The position numbers were made by a program, and so were the translations under genes. A DNA stretch of 64,000 nucleotides from Clostridia bacterium (lineage in GTDB: Bacteria > Bacillota > Clostridia > Oscillospirales > CAG-272). The notes beneath the pieces are model-generated. The model made no database searches, was not told where the DNA came from, and saw only the letters and a list, made by a program, of their open reading frames with translations. Of the stretch, positions 6,389 through 17,100 are shown in pieces. The stretch covers positions 1-64,000 of the forward strand of contig JAFVTS010000008.1 of the NCBI GenBank assembly GCA_017503105.1. The letters are read 5' to 3'. The number at the start of each line of letters is the position of its first letter. The first letter of the stretch is position 1.

Positions 6389-7678
6389 ATGGAAAAAACC
6401 GTATACGATATATGGCTGTCACTTGCCGTAGTTCCGGGTGAGGATACCTTTTTCAAGCTGCGCGAGAGCTTTTGCGATTCGGAGAAAATATATTCTCTTG
6501 AAGAAAAGGAGCTCGCTTTGGTACTCGGGAAAAAGACTTCCGAGTGCAAAAGGCTTCTTGACAAGGACCTTACGAGAGCTAAGAAAATATACGAGTTTTG
6601 TAAAAAGCACGGCGTCGGAATACTTACTTACGGCGACGAGCGCTTTCCGACCTCTCTGAGAGAGATACCGACTCCTCCCGTTCTCCTTTATTATCGCGGC
6701 GTTTTGCCCGATTTTGACGCAAGCTTCTGCGTCAGCGTGGTAGGAACTCGCAGACTCTCAAAGTACGGACGGAGAAACGCTTTTTCGATATCGTACGATC
6801 TTGCCTCCGCAGGTGCAGTTATAGTTTCGGGAATGGCTACGGGAATAGACGGTGTCGCACACGCGGGAGCGCTTTCGGCGGGCGGAAAGACCGTCGCGGT
6901 TCTCGGAAGCGGTATTGACGTTTGCTATCCTATCGAGCATAAGACGCTTGCCCGTGAAATAGTAAAAACAGGCTGTGTTTTCACGGAATATCCGCCCGGA
7001 ACGCGCCCTGAGCGCTTTAATTTCCCGAAGCGCAACAGGATCATCAGCGGTCTTTGCGCGACAACTCTCGTTATCGAAGGACCTGAGCGAAGCGGTGCTC
7101 TGATTTCCGCAAGACACGCTGCGGAGCAAGGAAGAGCCGTTTATGCGCTTCCCGGTAACGTTGAGAGCAAGAACAGTCAGCTCACTAATCTTTTGCTTAA
7201 AAACGGTGCTAAGGTCTGTACCTCGGCTGACGATATAGTCCGCGATTTTGAAAAGAAATACGCGGGGATAATAAATCCTTTTGCGCTTTCACAGTCAAAG
7301 CACCCGAAAATGGAGGACGTGCTGTCCGCTTATCGCGTCAGCGCGACGTCTGCGGAGGACGATATTTTCGATACCCGTCCGCATCGCGCGGCTCGCTCCT
7401 CCAAAAAGAAAATTTCGGAAGCACCGCAAGAGCCGAGCGTAAAGACGGACTCGGACGTTTCCGATAAAAAGGTAAAAACAGAAGAGCGAACGCCCGTCGG
7501 ATTTGACGAGCGGACGCTTAAGATCTACAAGAAAATTCCGAGAGGCGGTTCGTGTCTTATAGAATCGCTCGTTGACGACGAATTTTCGTTACGCGACGTG
7601 ATGAGGAGCCTTTTGAAGCTTGAGATGGGAAGGTTTGTGAAGCTCCTTCCCGGTGAGCGCGTCGCACGCAATCTTTAA
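6389..7678 (+). CDS. dprA: DNA-processing protein DprA
   Basis: DprA loads RecA onto incoming single-stranded DNA during transformation. The 429 residues comprise an N-terminal SAM/HhH-like region (1-75), a Rossmann fold (about 80-290) with VVGTRRLSKYG, SGMATGIDGVAHAGAL, VLGSGIDVCYP and PKRNRIISGL motifs, a charged low-complexity linker (about 315-375) and a C-terminal winged-helix domain. The linker is longer than usual. The frame starts at ATG with AAGGGA upstream. dprA-topA-trmFO is a standard order in Firmicutes. No other competence genes are in the window, so active natural transformation cannot be claimed. Confidence 0.95.
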   Translation: MEKTVYDIWLSLAVVPGEDTFFKLRESFCDSEKIYSLEEKELALVLGKKTSECKRLLDKDLTRAKKIYEFCKKHGVGILTYGDERFPTSLREIPTPPVLLYYRGVLPDFDASFCVSVVGTRRLSKYGRRNAFSISYDLASAGAVIVSGMATGIDGVAHAGALSAGGKTVAVLGSGIDVCYPIEHKTLAREIVKTGCVFTEYPPGTRPERFNFPKRNRIISGLCATTLVIEGPERSGALISARHAAEQGRAVYALPGNVESKNSQLTNLLLKNGAKVCTSADDIVRDFEKKYAGIINPFALSQSKHPKMEDVLSAYRVSATSAEDDIFDTRPHRAARSSKKKISEAPQEPSVKTDSDVSDKKVKTEERTPVGFDERTLKIYKKIPRGGSCLIESLVDDEFSLRDVMRSLLKLEMGRFVKLLPGERVARNL

Positions 7679-7693
7679 AAGAAAGGAGCGGTC

Positions 7694-9982
7694 TTGAAAG
7701 CCGCTTGCAATATGTCGAATTTAGTAATAGTTGAGTCGCCTGCAAAGGCAAATACCATTAAGTCATATCTCGGTTCAAATTATAAGGTCATCGCGTCGAA
7801 GGGACATATAAGAGATCTTCCGAAAAGCAGTCTCGGTATCGACGTTGAGAACGGGTTTGAGCCTCATTATATAAACATACGCGGCAAGGGTGACGTTATA
7901 AAGGAGCTTAAGAAGGAGGCTAAAGGAGCGTCCAAGATCTTTCTTGCGACGGACCCTGACCGTGAGGGAGAAGCGATTTCGTGGCACATCGCTGATCAGC
8001 TCGGTATTCCCAAGGATAAGGCGTGCCGCGTCACGTTCAACGAAATAACGAAGAACGCAGTCAAGGAAGGTATCAAAAATCCGAGAAAGATCAACGAGGA
8101 TCTCGTAAATTCGCAGCAGGCGAGAAGAATACTTGACAGACTCGTCGGATTCAATCTCAGCGAGGTCCTTTGGAAAAACGTAAAAAGCGGACTTTCGGGC
8201 GGAAGAGTTCAGTCCGTCGTTGCTAAGATAATCACCGAGCGTGAAAGAGAGATCAAGAGCTTTGTTCCGCAGGAATATTGGACTATCGACGTGACCCTTA
8301 CCGATGCGGACGGCGAAAACATCAGCGTAAAATTCTACGGTGATGCATCGGGCAAGCAGAGAATATCGAGCGAGGAAGAGGTCCTTGGGATAATATCGGC
8401 GATCAGCTCATCGTATTTCAAGGTGGAGCACGTAAAGCACGCTCAGAAATATAAAATGCCCGCCTTGCCTTTCACTACCTCTACTCTTCAGCAAGAGGCG
8501 TCAAAGCGCCTCGGTTATCAGACGCAGAGGATAATGAAGGTGGCACAAGAGCTCTACGACGGACTCGATCTCGGAGCGGAATTCGGCGGCGTTCAGGGTC
8601 TTATAACCTATATGCGTACAGATTCCACGAGAATATCCGAGGAGGCTGAAAGGAGCGCTGAAGAGTATATTCGCAAGTGCTTCGGTGACGAGCTTTTGCC
8701 AAAGACTAAGAGAGCTTACAAAACGAGCGCGGGAGCGCAGGACGCCCACGAGGCTATCAGACCCTCGAACGTATATATCGAGCCTAAGAAGATAAGAAAG
8801 CTTCTCACCGCCGAGCAGTACAGACTCTACAAGCTTATCTGGGAAAGATTCGTCGCAAGCCAGATGGAGCACGCGGTGCTCGACACCGTTTCCGTTGATA
8901 TTACCAACTCGGGTTACGTCTTTAAGGCGGGAGGGTATATCGTCAAATCGCGCGGCTTTATGGTCCTTTACGACCATTCTGACGACGCTCCGTTAGAAAA
9001 CGACGTCGACGACGTGAGTCTTGCAAAGCTTCCTAACATAAAAGAAGGTCAGACCTTCTCTGAGTTCAAGATAGAAAAAGAACAGCATTATACCGAGCCG
9101 CCCGCAAGATATACCGAGGGCTCGCTCGTCAAATTCCTTGAGGAAAACGGTATAGGAAGACCCTCTACCTGGGCGCCGATAATATCCATCGTTATCAACC
9201 GCGAATACGCAAAGCGCGACGGTAAAAGCCTCGTTGCGACGGAGCTCGGTGAGCTTACCACCGACTTTATGAGCAAGTATTTCCCCGAGATCGTCGATTA
9301 CGAATTTACGGCAAATATGGAGTCGAAGCTTGACTCCATCGAAAATAAAGAGAACACCATTGGCGACGTTATCAGCGATTTCTATGAACGCTTCAAGGAA
9401 GAATTGAAGGTCGCGCAAAACGCATCCGACGTGGAAAAGATCGTGGTAAAGCCCGAGGAGAGTGACGTCGTTTGCGAAAAGTGCGGAAAGCTTATGGTAT
9501 ATAAGAACGGAAGGTTCGGCAGATTTTTAGCTTGTCCGTCCTATCCTGCTTGCAGGAACACGAAGGCGGTTGACAAAAACGGCAATATCGCCGAGGCAAG
9601 TCCCGCTAAACCCGAATTAGCAGGCTTCAAATGCGAGCTTTGCGGCGCGGATATGCTCGTGCGCACGGGTAGATACGGCACGTTCTTCGCTTGCTCGAAT
9701 TACCCCGAATGCACCTTCACGAAGCAGAAGACGACTAAGCTTGAGGTAAAATGCCCAAAATGCTCATCCGACATAGTAGCGCGTCACGGAAAGGGAAAGA
9801 TGCTCTTTTACAGCTGTGAAAAATATCCCGAATGCGATTTTTCCACTTGGGATATGCCTCTTTCGGAGCGTTGCCCCGACTGCGGCGAAATGCTTTATTA
9901 CAGGAAAAGCAGAAAGAGCGTCATATGCAAAAACAAGAGCTGTGATTATAAGCGCGAAGAAGAAATGACGGTAATTGAGTGA
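7694..9982 (+). CDS. topA: DNA topoisomerase I
   Basis: Type IA topoisomerase that relaxes negative supercoils. The Toprim domain (about 1-140) starts with LVIVESPAKANTI and has DPDREGEAISWH for metal binding. The active-site tyrosine lies in GLITYMRTDSTRIS. The C-terminus carries four zinc ribbons: three with CxxC...PxxC pairs and a fourth CPDCGEMLYY...CKNKSC. Length 762, typical. The TTG start at 7694 is favoured because AGGAG lies five bases upstream; an ATG at 7712 is the alternative and gives a protein six residues shorter. The stop overlaps the next start (TGATG). Confidence 0.95.
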   Translation: MKAACNMSNLVIVESPAKANTIKSYLGSNYKVIASKGHIRDLPKSSLGIDVENGFEPHYINIRGKGDVIKELKKEAKGASKIFLATDPDREGEAISWHIADQLGIPKDKACRVTFNEITKNAVKEGIKNPRKINEDLVNSQQARRILDRLVGFNLSEVLWKNVKSGLSGGRVQSVVAKIITEREREIKSFVPQEYWTIDVTLTDADGENISVKFYGDASGKQRISSEEEVLGIISAISSSYFKVEHVKHAQKYKMPALPFTTSTLQQEASKRLGYQTQRIMKVAQELYDGLDLGAEFGGVQGLITYMRTDSTRISEEAERSAEEYIRKCFGDELLPKTKRAYKTSAGAQDAHEAIRPSNVYIEPKKIRKLLTAEQYRLYKLIWERFVASQMEHAVLDTVSVDITNSGYVFKAGGYIVKSRGFMVLYDHSDDAPLENDVDDVSLAKLPNIKEGQTFSEFKIEKEQHYTEPPARYTEGSLVKFLEENGIGRPSTWAPIISIVINREYAKRDGKSLVATELGELTTDFMSKYFPEIVDYEFTANMESKLDSIENKENTIGDVISDFYERFKEELKVAQNASDVEKIVVKPEESDVVCEKCGKLMVYKNGRFGRFLACPSYPACRNTKAVDKNGNIAEASPAKPELAGFKCELCGADMLVRTGRYGTFFACSNYPECTFTKQKTTKLEVKCPKCSSDIVARHGKGKMLFYSCEKYPECDFSTWDMPLSERCPDCGEMLYYRKSRKSVICKNKSCDYKREEEMTVIE

Positions 9983-11325
9983 TGGGTGCTGCGAGTATTA
10001 AAATTATCGGAGCGGGGCTTGCGGGCTGTGAGGCGGCGTGGCAAGCGGCAAGGCTCGGCGTCTGCGTAGAGCTTTACGAAATGAAGCCGCAGAAAAAAAG
10101 CGCGGCGCACAGCTCGGACGGATTTGCGGAGCTCGTTTGCTCTAATTCCTTGCGTTCAAACGACGTAACGAACGCCGTAGGGCTTCTTAAGGAGGAGATG
10201 CACAGAATGGGCTCTCTGATCCTTGAGGCGGCTTACGCAAACGAGGTGCCCGCAGGAACGGCTCTCGCAGTCGACAGAGATAAGTTCAGCGCGTATATAA
10301 CGGAAAAAATTAAGAGCCATCCTCTTATAACCGTGAAGGCGGAAGAGGTTTCGGATATCAACTTCGACGAGATAACGGTCGTGGCTACGGGTCCTCTTAC
10401 CTCGGAGTCGCTCTCCGACAGGATTTCCGAGATCACGGGCGAAAAGAAGCTGCATTTCTTTGACGCGGCAGCGCCGATCGTGGACTTTTCGAGCGTTGAT
10501 CTTGACAAGGCGTTTTTTGCCTCTCGCTGGGGAAAGGGAAATCCCGAGGACTATTTGAACTGTCCTATGACGAAGGAAGAGTACGACGCCTTTTACAGCG
10601 CTCTTATCAGCGCCAAAGCCGCTCCGCTCAAGGAGTTTGACAGAGAGCTTCAGTGCGATCTTACGGTCTTTGAGGGCTGTATGCCCGTCGAGGTTATGGC
10701 GTCGCGCGGTTACGATACTCTGAGATTTGGTCCTATGAAGCCCGTAGGGCTCCCTTGTCCCGACACGGGTGAGGACGCTTTCGCTACGGTGCAGCTCAGA
10801 CGCGAAAATAAAGAAGGCACTATGTATAACATCGTGGGCTTCCAGACTCATCTCACGTTCCCTGAGCAAAGACGCGTTTTCGGTCTTATTCCCGCTTTGA
10901 AAAGCGCGGAATATTTCAGATACGGCGTTATGCACAGGAATACTTATCTTAATTCGCCCGAGCTTCTTACAGAGATATATTCGATGAGGGAGCACGGCAA
11001 GACGTTTTTTGCAGGACAGATGACGGGAGTGGAGGGATACGTCGAGTCGGCGTCCTCGGGCTTCGTCGCGGGGCTCAATGCGGCAATGCTCGCACTCGGT
11101 AAGGACGCGGTAGTTTTCCCGAAACAGACCGAGATCGGAGCTCTCGCGCACTACGTCAGCGAAGGCGGCATATCGTCGTCCTTCCAGCCTATGAACGCAA
11201 ATTTTGGTATAATCGCACCGTTTGATAAAAAGATCAAAGGAGGAAAAAAGAACAGAAACGCCGCGTACGCAGAGCGATCGCTTGAAATTATAGACACGCG
11301 TTTTTCGTTTCTGAAAGCCTTATGA
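9982..11325 (+). CDS. trmFO: Folate-dependent tRNA (m5U54) methyltransferase TrmFO
   Basis: This flavoprotein makes 5-methyluridine at T-loop position 54 using methylenetetrahydrofolate and FADH2. It has the N-terminal dinucleotide motif IIGAGLAGCEAA, the LVCSNSLRSND segment holding the first conserved cysteine and FEGCMPVEVMA holding the second. The C-terminal GYVESASSGFVAGLNAA segment closes the FAD site. Length 447, typical. ATG 9982 overlaps the topA stop by one base; a GTG one codon upstream is also possible. It overlaps plsX by four bases, so expression is probably coupled. Confidence 0.95.
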   Translation: MGAASIKIIGAGLAGCEAAWQAARLGVCVELYEMKPQKKSAAHSSDGFAELVCSNSLRSNDVTNAVGLLKEEMHRMGSLILEAAYANEVPAGTALAVDRDKFSAYITEKIKSHPLITVKAEEVSDINFDEITVVATGPLTSESLSDRISEITGEKKLHFFDAAAPIVDFSSVDLDKAFFASRWGKGNPEDYLNCPMTKEEYDAFYSALISAKAAPLKEFDRELQCDLTVFEGCMPVEVMASRGYDTLRFGPMKPVGLPCPDTGEDAFATVQLRRENKEGTMYNIVGFQTHLTFPEQRRVFGLIPALKSAEYFRYGVMHRNTYLNSPELLTEIYSMREHGKTFFAGQMTGVEGYVESASSGFVAGLNAAMLALGKDAVVFPKQTEIGALAHYVSEGGISSSFQPMNANFGIIAPFDKKIKGGKKNRNAAYAERSLEIIDTRFSFLKAL

Positions 11326-12362
11326 AAATTTTAATAGATGCTATGAGCGGTGATAACGCTCCGCTTGAAATATTAAAAGGCGTTGCCGATGCTAAAAAAG
11401 AATTTGAGGATCATACTATGGTGCTCGTTGGCGACGAAAACGTCATATCCGACGTTGCGGTCAAAAACGATATTGACATCACGGGAATAGAAATAATAAA
11501 TTCTCACAGCGTCGTTACGATGGAGGACAGCCCTCTTTCCGTTATAAGAGAAAAGCGCGACTCTTCTATGGGTGTCGGCTTTAAAAGTCTTGCCAAAGGG
11601 GAGGTCGACGCGTTCGTGAGCGCGGGCAACACGGGTGCGCTTCTTACGGGCGCTACTATTATCGTAAGAAGAATCCCCGGAATAAACCGCGCGGCTATCG
11701 CTTCCATTCTTCCGCTTTCAAATCCCGTTTTGCTTATGGACTCGGGTGCAAACCTTACCGTTACGTCCGATAATATATGTCAGTTCGCCTTTATGGGCGC
11801 GAAGTATATGGAAAAGATATACGGACTTGAAAGACCGAGGATAGGTCAGCTCAATAACGGAACCGAGTATAACAAAGGAAACGCCCTTCAGACTGAGTCG
11901 TATCAGATACTCTCCGACTCGGGTCTTAATTTCGTCGGAAACGTTGAAGCGAAGGAAGTGCCTTTCGGAGTTTGCGACGTTCTCGTTACCGACGGATTTA
12001 CGGGAAACGTTCTTCTCAAGAGCATTGAGGGAATGGGTAAGTTCCTTATGGGAACGCTCAAGGACGTTCTTACCACGAACGTGGTAACTACGCTCTCCAC
12101 GCTCACGATGCGTGAAAAGATCAAGGATATGAAAAAGCGCTTTGATGCATCAGAGCACGGCGGTGCGCCGCTTCTCGGCATTTCAAAGCCCGTTATAAAA
12201 GCGCACGGCTCCTCGGATGCCAAGGCTATCAAAAACGCCGTAAGACAAGCAATATTCTTCGTCGAAACGGGTATAAATACCGATATAACGATATTTGCGG
12301 GCGATTACGACGACAAGAAGCTTCTCGCCGACGCGGAGAAGATGTACGGTGCACACGAATAA
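11322..12362 (+). CDS. plsX: Phosphate acyltransferase PlsX
   Basis: PlsX converts acyl-ACP and phosphate into acyl-phosphate, the acyl donor for PlsY in phosphatidic acid synthesis; it acts at the membrane surface. Family features: IDAMSGDNAP start, ITMEDSPLSVIREKRDSSM-like segment, VSAGNTGALL and LMDSGAN, with a C-terminal GGAPLLGI block. Length 346. It overlaps trmFO (ATGA) and precedes rnc. The acpP gene that usually lies between plsX and rnc is not there. Confidence 0.95.
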   Translation: MKILIDAMSGDNAPLEILKGVADAKKEFEDHTMVLVGDENVISDVAVKNDIDITGIEIINSHSVVTMEDSPLSVIREKRDSSMGVGFKSLAKGEVDAFVSAGNTGALLTGATIIVRRIPGINRAAIASILPLSNPVLLMDSGANLTVTSDNICQFAFMGAKYMEKIYGLERPRIGQLNNGTEYNKGNALQTESYQILSDSGLNFVGNVEAKEVPFGVCDVLVTDGFTGNVLLKSIEGMGKFLMGTLKDVLTTNVVTTLSTLTMREKIKDMKKRFDASEHGGAPLLGISKPVIKAHGSSDAKAIKNAVRQAIFFVETGINTDITIFAGDYDDKKLLADAEKMYGAHE

Positions 12363-12395
12363 TTTTATTTGAAATTTTAAAAGGAGGAATTAAAA

Positions 12396-13109
12396 ATGGC
12401 TATCGGCAAGGAAATAACCGAGCTTGAAAAGATAATTGGATATAAATTTAAAGATATTACCGTTCTTGAAAACGCCGTTACACATTCCTCTTACGCAAAC
12501 GAGCAGAAAACGAGAGGCATCAGCTTTCCGTCAAACGAAAGACTTGAATTTTTGGGAGATGCCATACTTCAAATCGTCGTTTCGGAATATCTGTACGAAA
12601 ACTTTCCGAAGTACGGCGAGGGGGCTTTGACAAAGATGCGCCAGAGCCTTGTTTGTGAAGAAAACTTAGCAAAAATCGCGGCAGAATTACATCTTGGTGA
12701 TTACATAAATCTCGGACGCGGTGAGGAAGCAACGGATTGTCGTCAAAGACCTAAGGTTCTTGCCGACGCTCTTGAAGCGCTTATCGCCGCCATATACGTT
12801 GATTCGGCAGCGGATCCCGCAGCGTATAAGAGCTTTATTCTCGGGCTTATGAACTCGAGAATGAAAAAGGCTCTTGACAGCAAAAAGGGGGACTACAAGA
12901 CGATGCTCCAGCAGCTCGTTGAGGCGGACGGCTCGGCGCTTCTTGAATATACCGTATTAAAGGAAGAGGGCCCCGAGCACGACAGAACCTTCACGGTGGG
13001 CGCGTACGTCAATAACAACGAGGTCGGCCGCGGCGTGGCTAAGAGCAAGAAAAACGCGGAAATGATTGCGGCAAAGGCGGCGCTTTTGCTCTTCGGTGTT
13101 GAGGTATGA
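12396..13109 (+). CDS. rnc: Ribonuclease III (canonical copy)
   Basis: Double-strand-specific endoribonuclease for rRNA and mRNA processing. The 237 residues contain the catalytic domain with NERLEFLGDAIL and LADALEALIAAIYVD, which together supply the metal-binding acidic residues. One C-terminal dsRNA-binding domain (about 165-235) ends in KSKKNAEMIAAKAALL. Domain order and length are standard. AAGGAGG precedes the ATG. It lies in the usual plsX-rnc-smc-ftsY neighbourhood. The window holds a second RNase III-like gene at 28468, so this is the housekeeping copy. Confidence 0.96.
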   Translation: MAIGKEITELEKIIGYKFKDITVLENAVTHSSYANEQKTRGISFPSNERLEFLGDAILQIVVSEYLYENFPKYGEGALTKMRQSLVCEENLAKIAAELHLGDYINLGRGEEATDCRQRPKVLADALEALIAAIYVDSAADPAAYKSFILGLMNSRMKKALDSKKGDYKTMLQQLVEADGSALLEYTVLKEEGPEHDRTFTVGAYVNNNEVGRGVAKSKKNAEMIAAKAALLLFGVEV

Positions 13110-14140
13110 GACACGTAAATATTCCTATATTCATTCCTCATCTCGGTTGTCCGAACACCTGCGTTTTCTGTAATCAGCGAACTATTTCGGGCGTTTCGTC
13201 ATTTGATATTTCTACCGTCAGCCGCGATATTGAGAAGGCTCTTTCAACGGTCGAAGACGGAGCTGAATGTGAGATCGCGTTTTTCGGCGGCTCTTTCACG
13301 GGCATTGACAGAGCTCTTATGACGGAGCTTTTGAAGATCGCTTACTCGTATATAGAAAGCGGAAGAGTTACGTCGGTGCGGTGCTCCACGCGCCCCGATT
13401 ATATCGACACAGAGATACTTGAGATACTTGGAAAATACGGGGTCAGGACTATTGAGCTTGGGCTCCAGAGCGCCTCGGATAAAGTGCTTTCGGCTACTAA
13501 AAGAGGTCATACCTTCGAGGATGAAAGGCGCGCCTCGGAGCTTATAGTTGGGAGCGGCTTTGAGCTTGTCGGGCAGATGATGATAGGGCTTCCGCACTCG
13601 GAGCTTTCAGACGAGCTTATGACTGCCGATTTTATAATCTCCGCGGGAGCTTCCGGCGCGAGAATTTATCCGACGGTCGTTTTTAAGGACACCGAGCTTT
13701 GCGATATGGCAAAGCGAGGGGAATACACTCCGATAAGCAACGAGGAAGCGGTCGTGCGTGCCGCTTCGGTTTACGAAAGATTTTACGATTCCGACGTTGA
13801 CGTCATAAGAATAGGTCTTCAGGCGTCGGAGGGGCTTACCGAAGAAGGCGGATATTACGCGGGTGCTTCGCACAGCGCGATGGGAGAGCTCGTCCTCGGT
13901 GAGTTTTATTACAGGCGAATAAAAAGGGCACTTGCGGAAAAGAACGTACCGCCGCACGCTGCCGTAAAAATATACGTCCCGCGCGGCTCCGTTTCAAAGG
14001 CAGTGGGACAGAAAAAGAAGAATAAGCTACGGCTTACCGAGGATTTTTCACTCGCGGGGATAAGCTTTTGCGAGTCCTCTGCGCTTTCTGATGGAGAATT
14101 CTCCTTAGTTTATGATGAAAGGACAGATCAATGTACTTAA
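13106..14140 (+). CDS. Elp3-like radical SAM protein
   Basis: A 344-residue radical SAM protein with the [4Fe-4S] motif C15-x3-C19-x2-C22 (GCPNTCVFC), a FFGGSFTG motif, TRPDYID and ELGLQS segments. These match the Elp3/MiaB-like radical SAM core, but the acetyltransferase domain of true Elp3 is absent. The C-terminal ~90 residues are family-specific. Proteins of this kind sit between rnc and smc in many Clostridia; their substrate is not established to my knowledge. It overlaps rnc by four bases and smc by ten. Confidence 0.85.
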   Translation: MRHVNIPIFIPHLGCPNTCVFCNQRTISGVSSFDISTVSRDIEKALSTVEDGAECEIAFFGGSFTGIDRALMTELLKIAYSYIESGRVTSVRCSTRPDYIDTEILEILGKYGVRTIELGLQSASDKVLSATKRGHTFEDERRASELIVGSGFELVGQMMIGLPHSELSDELMTADFIISAGASGARIYPTVVFKDTELCDMAKRGEYTPISNEEAVVRAASVYERFYDSDVDVIRIGLQASEGLTEEGGYYAGASHSAMGELVLGEFYYRRIKRALAEKNVPPHAAVKIYVPRGSVSKAVGQKKKNKLRLTEDFSLAGISFCESSALSDGEFSLVYDERTDQCT

Positions 14141-17100
14141 AATCACTTGAGCTTCACGGCTTTAAATCGTTTCCGAACAGAACCGTTCTTACCTTTGAGC
14201 GCGGTGCTACGGTCATAGTCGGACCCAACGGAAGCGGAAAATCGAATATTTCCGATGCTATGCGCTGGGTGCTTGGTGAGCTTTCCAGCCGAAATATCCG
14301 CGGAACGAAGATGGAGGACGTTATTTTCGGAGGAACGGATGAGCGCCGTCCTATGGGCTTTGCGGAGGTTTCCGTTACCTTTGACAACTCCGATCCGGAG
14401 AACAGACTCGATTCGGAATTTGACGAGGTCACGGTTACGAGGCGATATTTCAGAACGGGCGACAGCGAATACCTTATCAACCGTCAGCCGAGAAGACTTC
14501 GTGACATTTACGAGCTCTTTATGAATACGGGTGTCGGACGCGAGGGATATTCTATCATCGGTCAGGGTAAGATCGCCGAGATAATCTCAAAAAAGAGCGA
14601 CGAGAGAAGAAATATATTCGAAGAGGCGGCAGGTATTTCAAAGTACCGTCACAGAAAAGAAGAGTCGGAAAGAAAGCTCAAGCAGACTCAGGATAACCTT
14701 GACCGTGTTAAGGATATCCTTTCGGAGCTCGAGGGGCGTGTCGGACCTCTTGAAAAAGAGGCTGAAAAGGCTCGCCGCGGTCTTGCTATTTACGAGGAAA
14801 AGAAGCGCGCGGACGTTTCTCTTTGGCTCTTTGATACGAAGAAGATCAGGGAAGATATAGAGGCTGCGGAAAATGCGTGGCGACTCTCCGTGCACGAGCT
14901 TGAGATCATCGATCAGATGATAGCCGAGCTTGAGGCTCAGAACGAGAACATCTTTAATAAAACGCAGTCGAACAAGCGTCTTTCCGAGGAGCTTCTTGAA
15001 AAGATAAGGGAAACCACCGCGAGAATGCACAAGATCGACAACGATCTTCGTGTCGCGGAAACGGAATTCGCTCACTCTGCCGAGATGATAGCTCAGTGCA
15101 AGACGAGAATAAGCGAGATCAAGACTTCAAGGGGAAATATCGAAGAGGGAAAAAGAGAATATACGGAAAGAAAGACCGCCTTTGAAAAGTCGCTTTCCGA
15201 AACTCAGGATAAGCGCCTTGAATATCTCGCGGAAAGTCAGGAGCTCTCCCGCAAGATAGACGAAGCAAAGCGCGCGCTTGACGAGGCGCTTGACGAGCTT
15301 ACCGTCGAGGAAAACACCGCTCAGGACCTTAACGTCAGAATAAATATTCTAAAATCCACAGCAGAAAACGACGGCAGCAAAACGGGCGATATTGAAAAAG
15401 AGATAGAAAAATACGAGGCAGAAGAGAAAATTCTCAAGCTTGAGGCGGAAAAATGCGAGGAAAACGCATCAGGCTTCAAGGCGCGCATTGCCGAGCGGGA
15501 CGAGTTCATTTCCACCGAGAATGAAAGGATAGATTCGCTGACGGAGGAGCGTTCGGAGATCTCCGATTCGTTCAACAAATTAAAGCTTGAGCGTGACACC
15601 CTGACTCAAAGAGCCGACGTGCTTGAGAGAATGAAGAATCTCTTCGAGGGATATGCCGAGAGCGTTAAATTCGTAATGAAGGAATACGCGGAGGGCAGGC
15701 TCGCAGGAGTCGGCAAGGTCCACGGCCCCATATCGTCCCTTATCGAGGTCGACAAGGCTTATATTACGGCTATTGAAACGGCACTCGGTGCAAGCCTTCA
15801 GAATATAGTTGTAGAAAACGAGCAGACGGCAAAGGCGGCTATCAACGCGCTGAAACGCGCAAACGCAGGCCGCGCGACCTTCTGCCCGATAAGCGCGGTA
15901 AGATCCGCGTCGGAAACGGACGAGATACGCGAGGCTAAGAAGATGGCGGGATTCGTCGGCAGAGCCGATACTCTCGTTAATTCCGCATCAGAGTTCCGCT
16001 CCATTATCGAATGGCTCTTGCTCCGAACCGTTGTCTTTGACAATATCGACAACGCGTCGGCGGCGGCAAAAAGCCTTCGCTACCGCGTAAAGATAGTAAC
16101 CCTTGACGGTCAGGTCATAAATCCCGGCGGTGTATTCACGGGCGGAAGCGCCAAGCGCGACAGCGGAATACTTTCAAGGCTTACCGAGATAGCTACGCTC
16201 AAAGAGCGTGCAGCGTCGCTTGACAAAAAGATAAAGGAAACCGCCGATGCTATAAAGGAGATCGATTCCGAGCTTAGCGCGGCAACCGAGGCGGTAAAGA
16301 ACGCCGAGCAGGATAAGGAGATACTCTTCACGCTTTCCCGCACTCAGTTTGCCGCTCTTGACAGCGCAAACGCGAAATACGACGCGAACAAGAATATACT
16401 TGACAAGCTTCTTTCCGACAAGGCTTCGCTTTTAAGTCAGCAGTCCTTGGCAAATGAAGAGCTTGTGAGTGTGAGCTCGGATTATAACGCAGCTCTTGAA
16501 AGAATAGCGGCGCTCAAGGAATTCAGAGCGAACAAAGCTTCGGAGATGGGCGTGCTTGACGAGCATAACGACGAGGTTCTCGGAAAAGCGAACGATCTTT
16601 ATATCAAGTCGATGGAGATACGCAAGGATATAGAGAACGTCGACCTGATGATCGACAATATCAATTCAAGAATTGCGGACCTTGACGCCGAGGAGCTGGC
16701 TCAGAAGGAAAAAATAGCTGATTTTGCAAGCAAGAGCTCGGGTATCGATACGCTGAAGGCTGAAAATCAGAGCGAGTATAAAAAGCTTGAGGACGAGCTT
16801 ACGGAGCTTAACGACCGCCGCGCCGAGGTTGAGAGCGGAAACGACGAGTTTGAACGTGAGCTTACCGTTATCAGGCAAAAGACGAAAGAGCATACCGCCG
16901 GACGCCAGGTAGCCTACGAGTCGAGCATCAAGAACGAGAACAGACTCACGGGTCTTCGCGAAAGACAGGATAAGCTCGGCTCTCAGCTTTGGGACGATTA
17001 TGAGATCACGTACGAGGACGCGATATCGCTTGAATATCCTCCCGTAAGCGAGGAGAACAGAGACGAGGTGGCGCAGATCCAATCCTCGTGCCGCGCAAAG

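Noticed and set aside
10156..11151. 331-codon open frame antisense to trmFO
   Set aside because: Antisense to a confident gene, no recognised domain and no start site.
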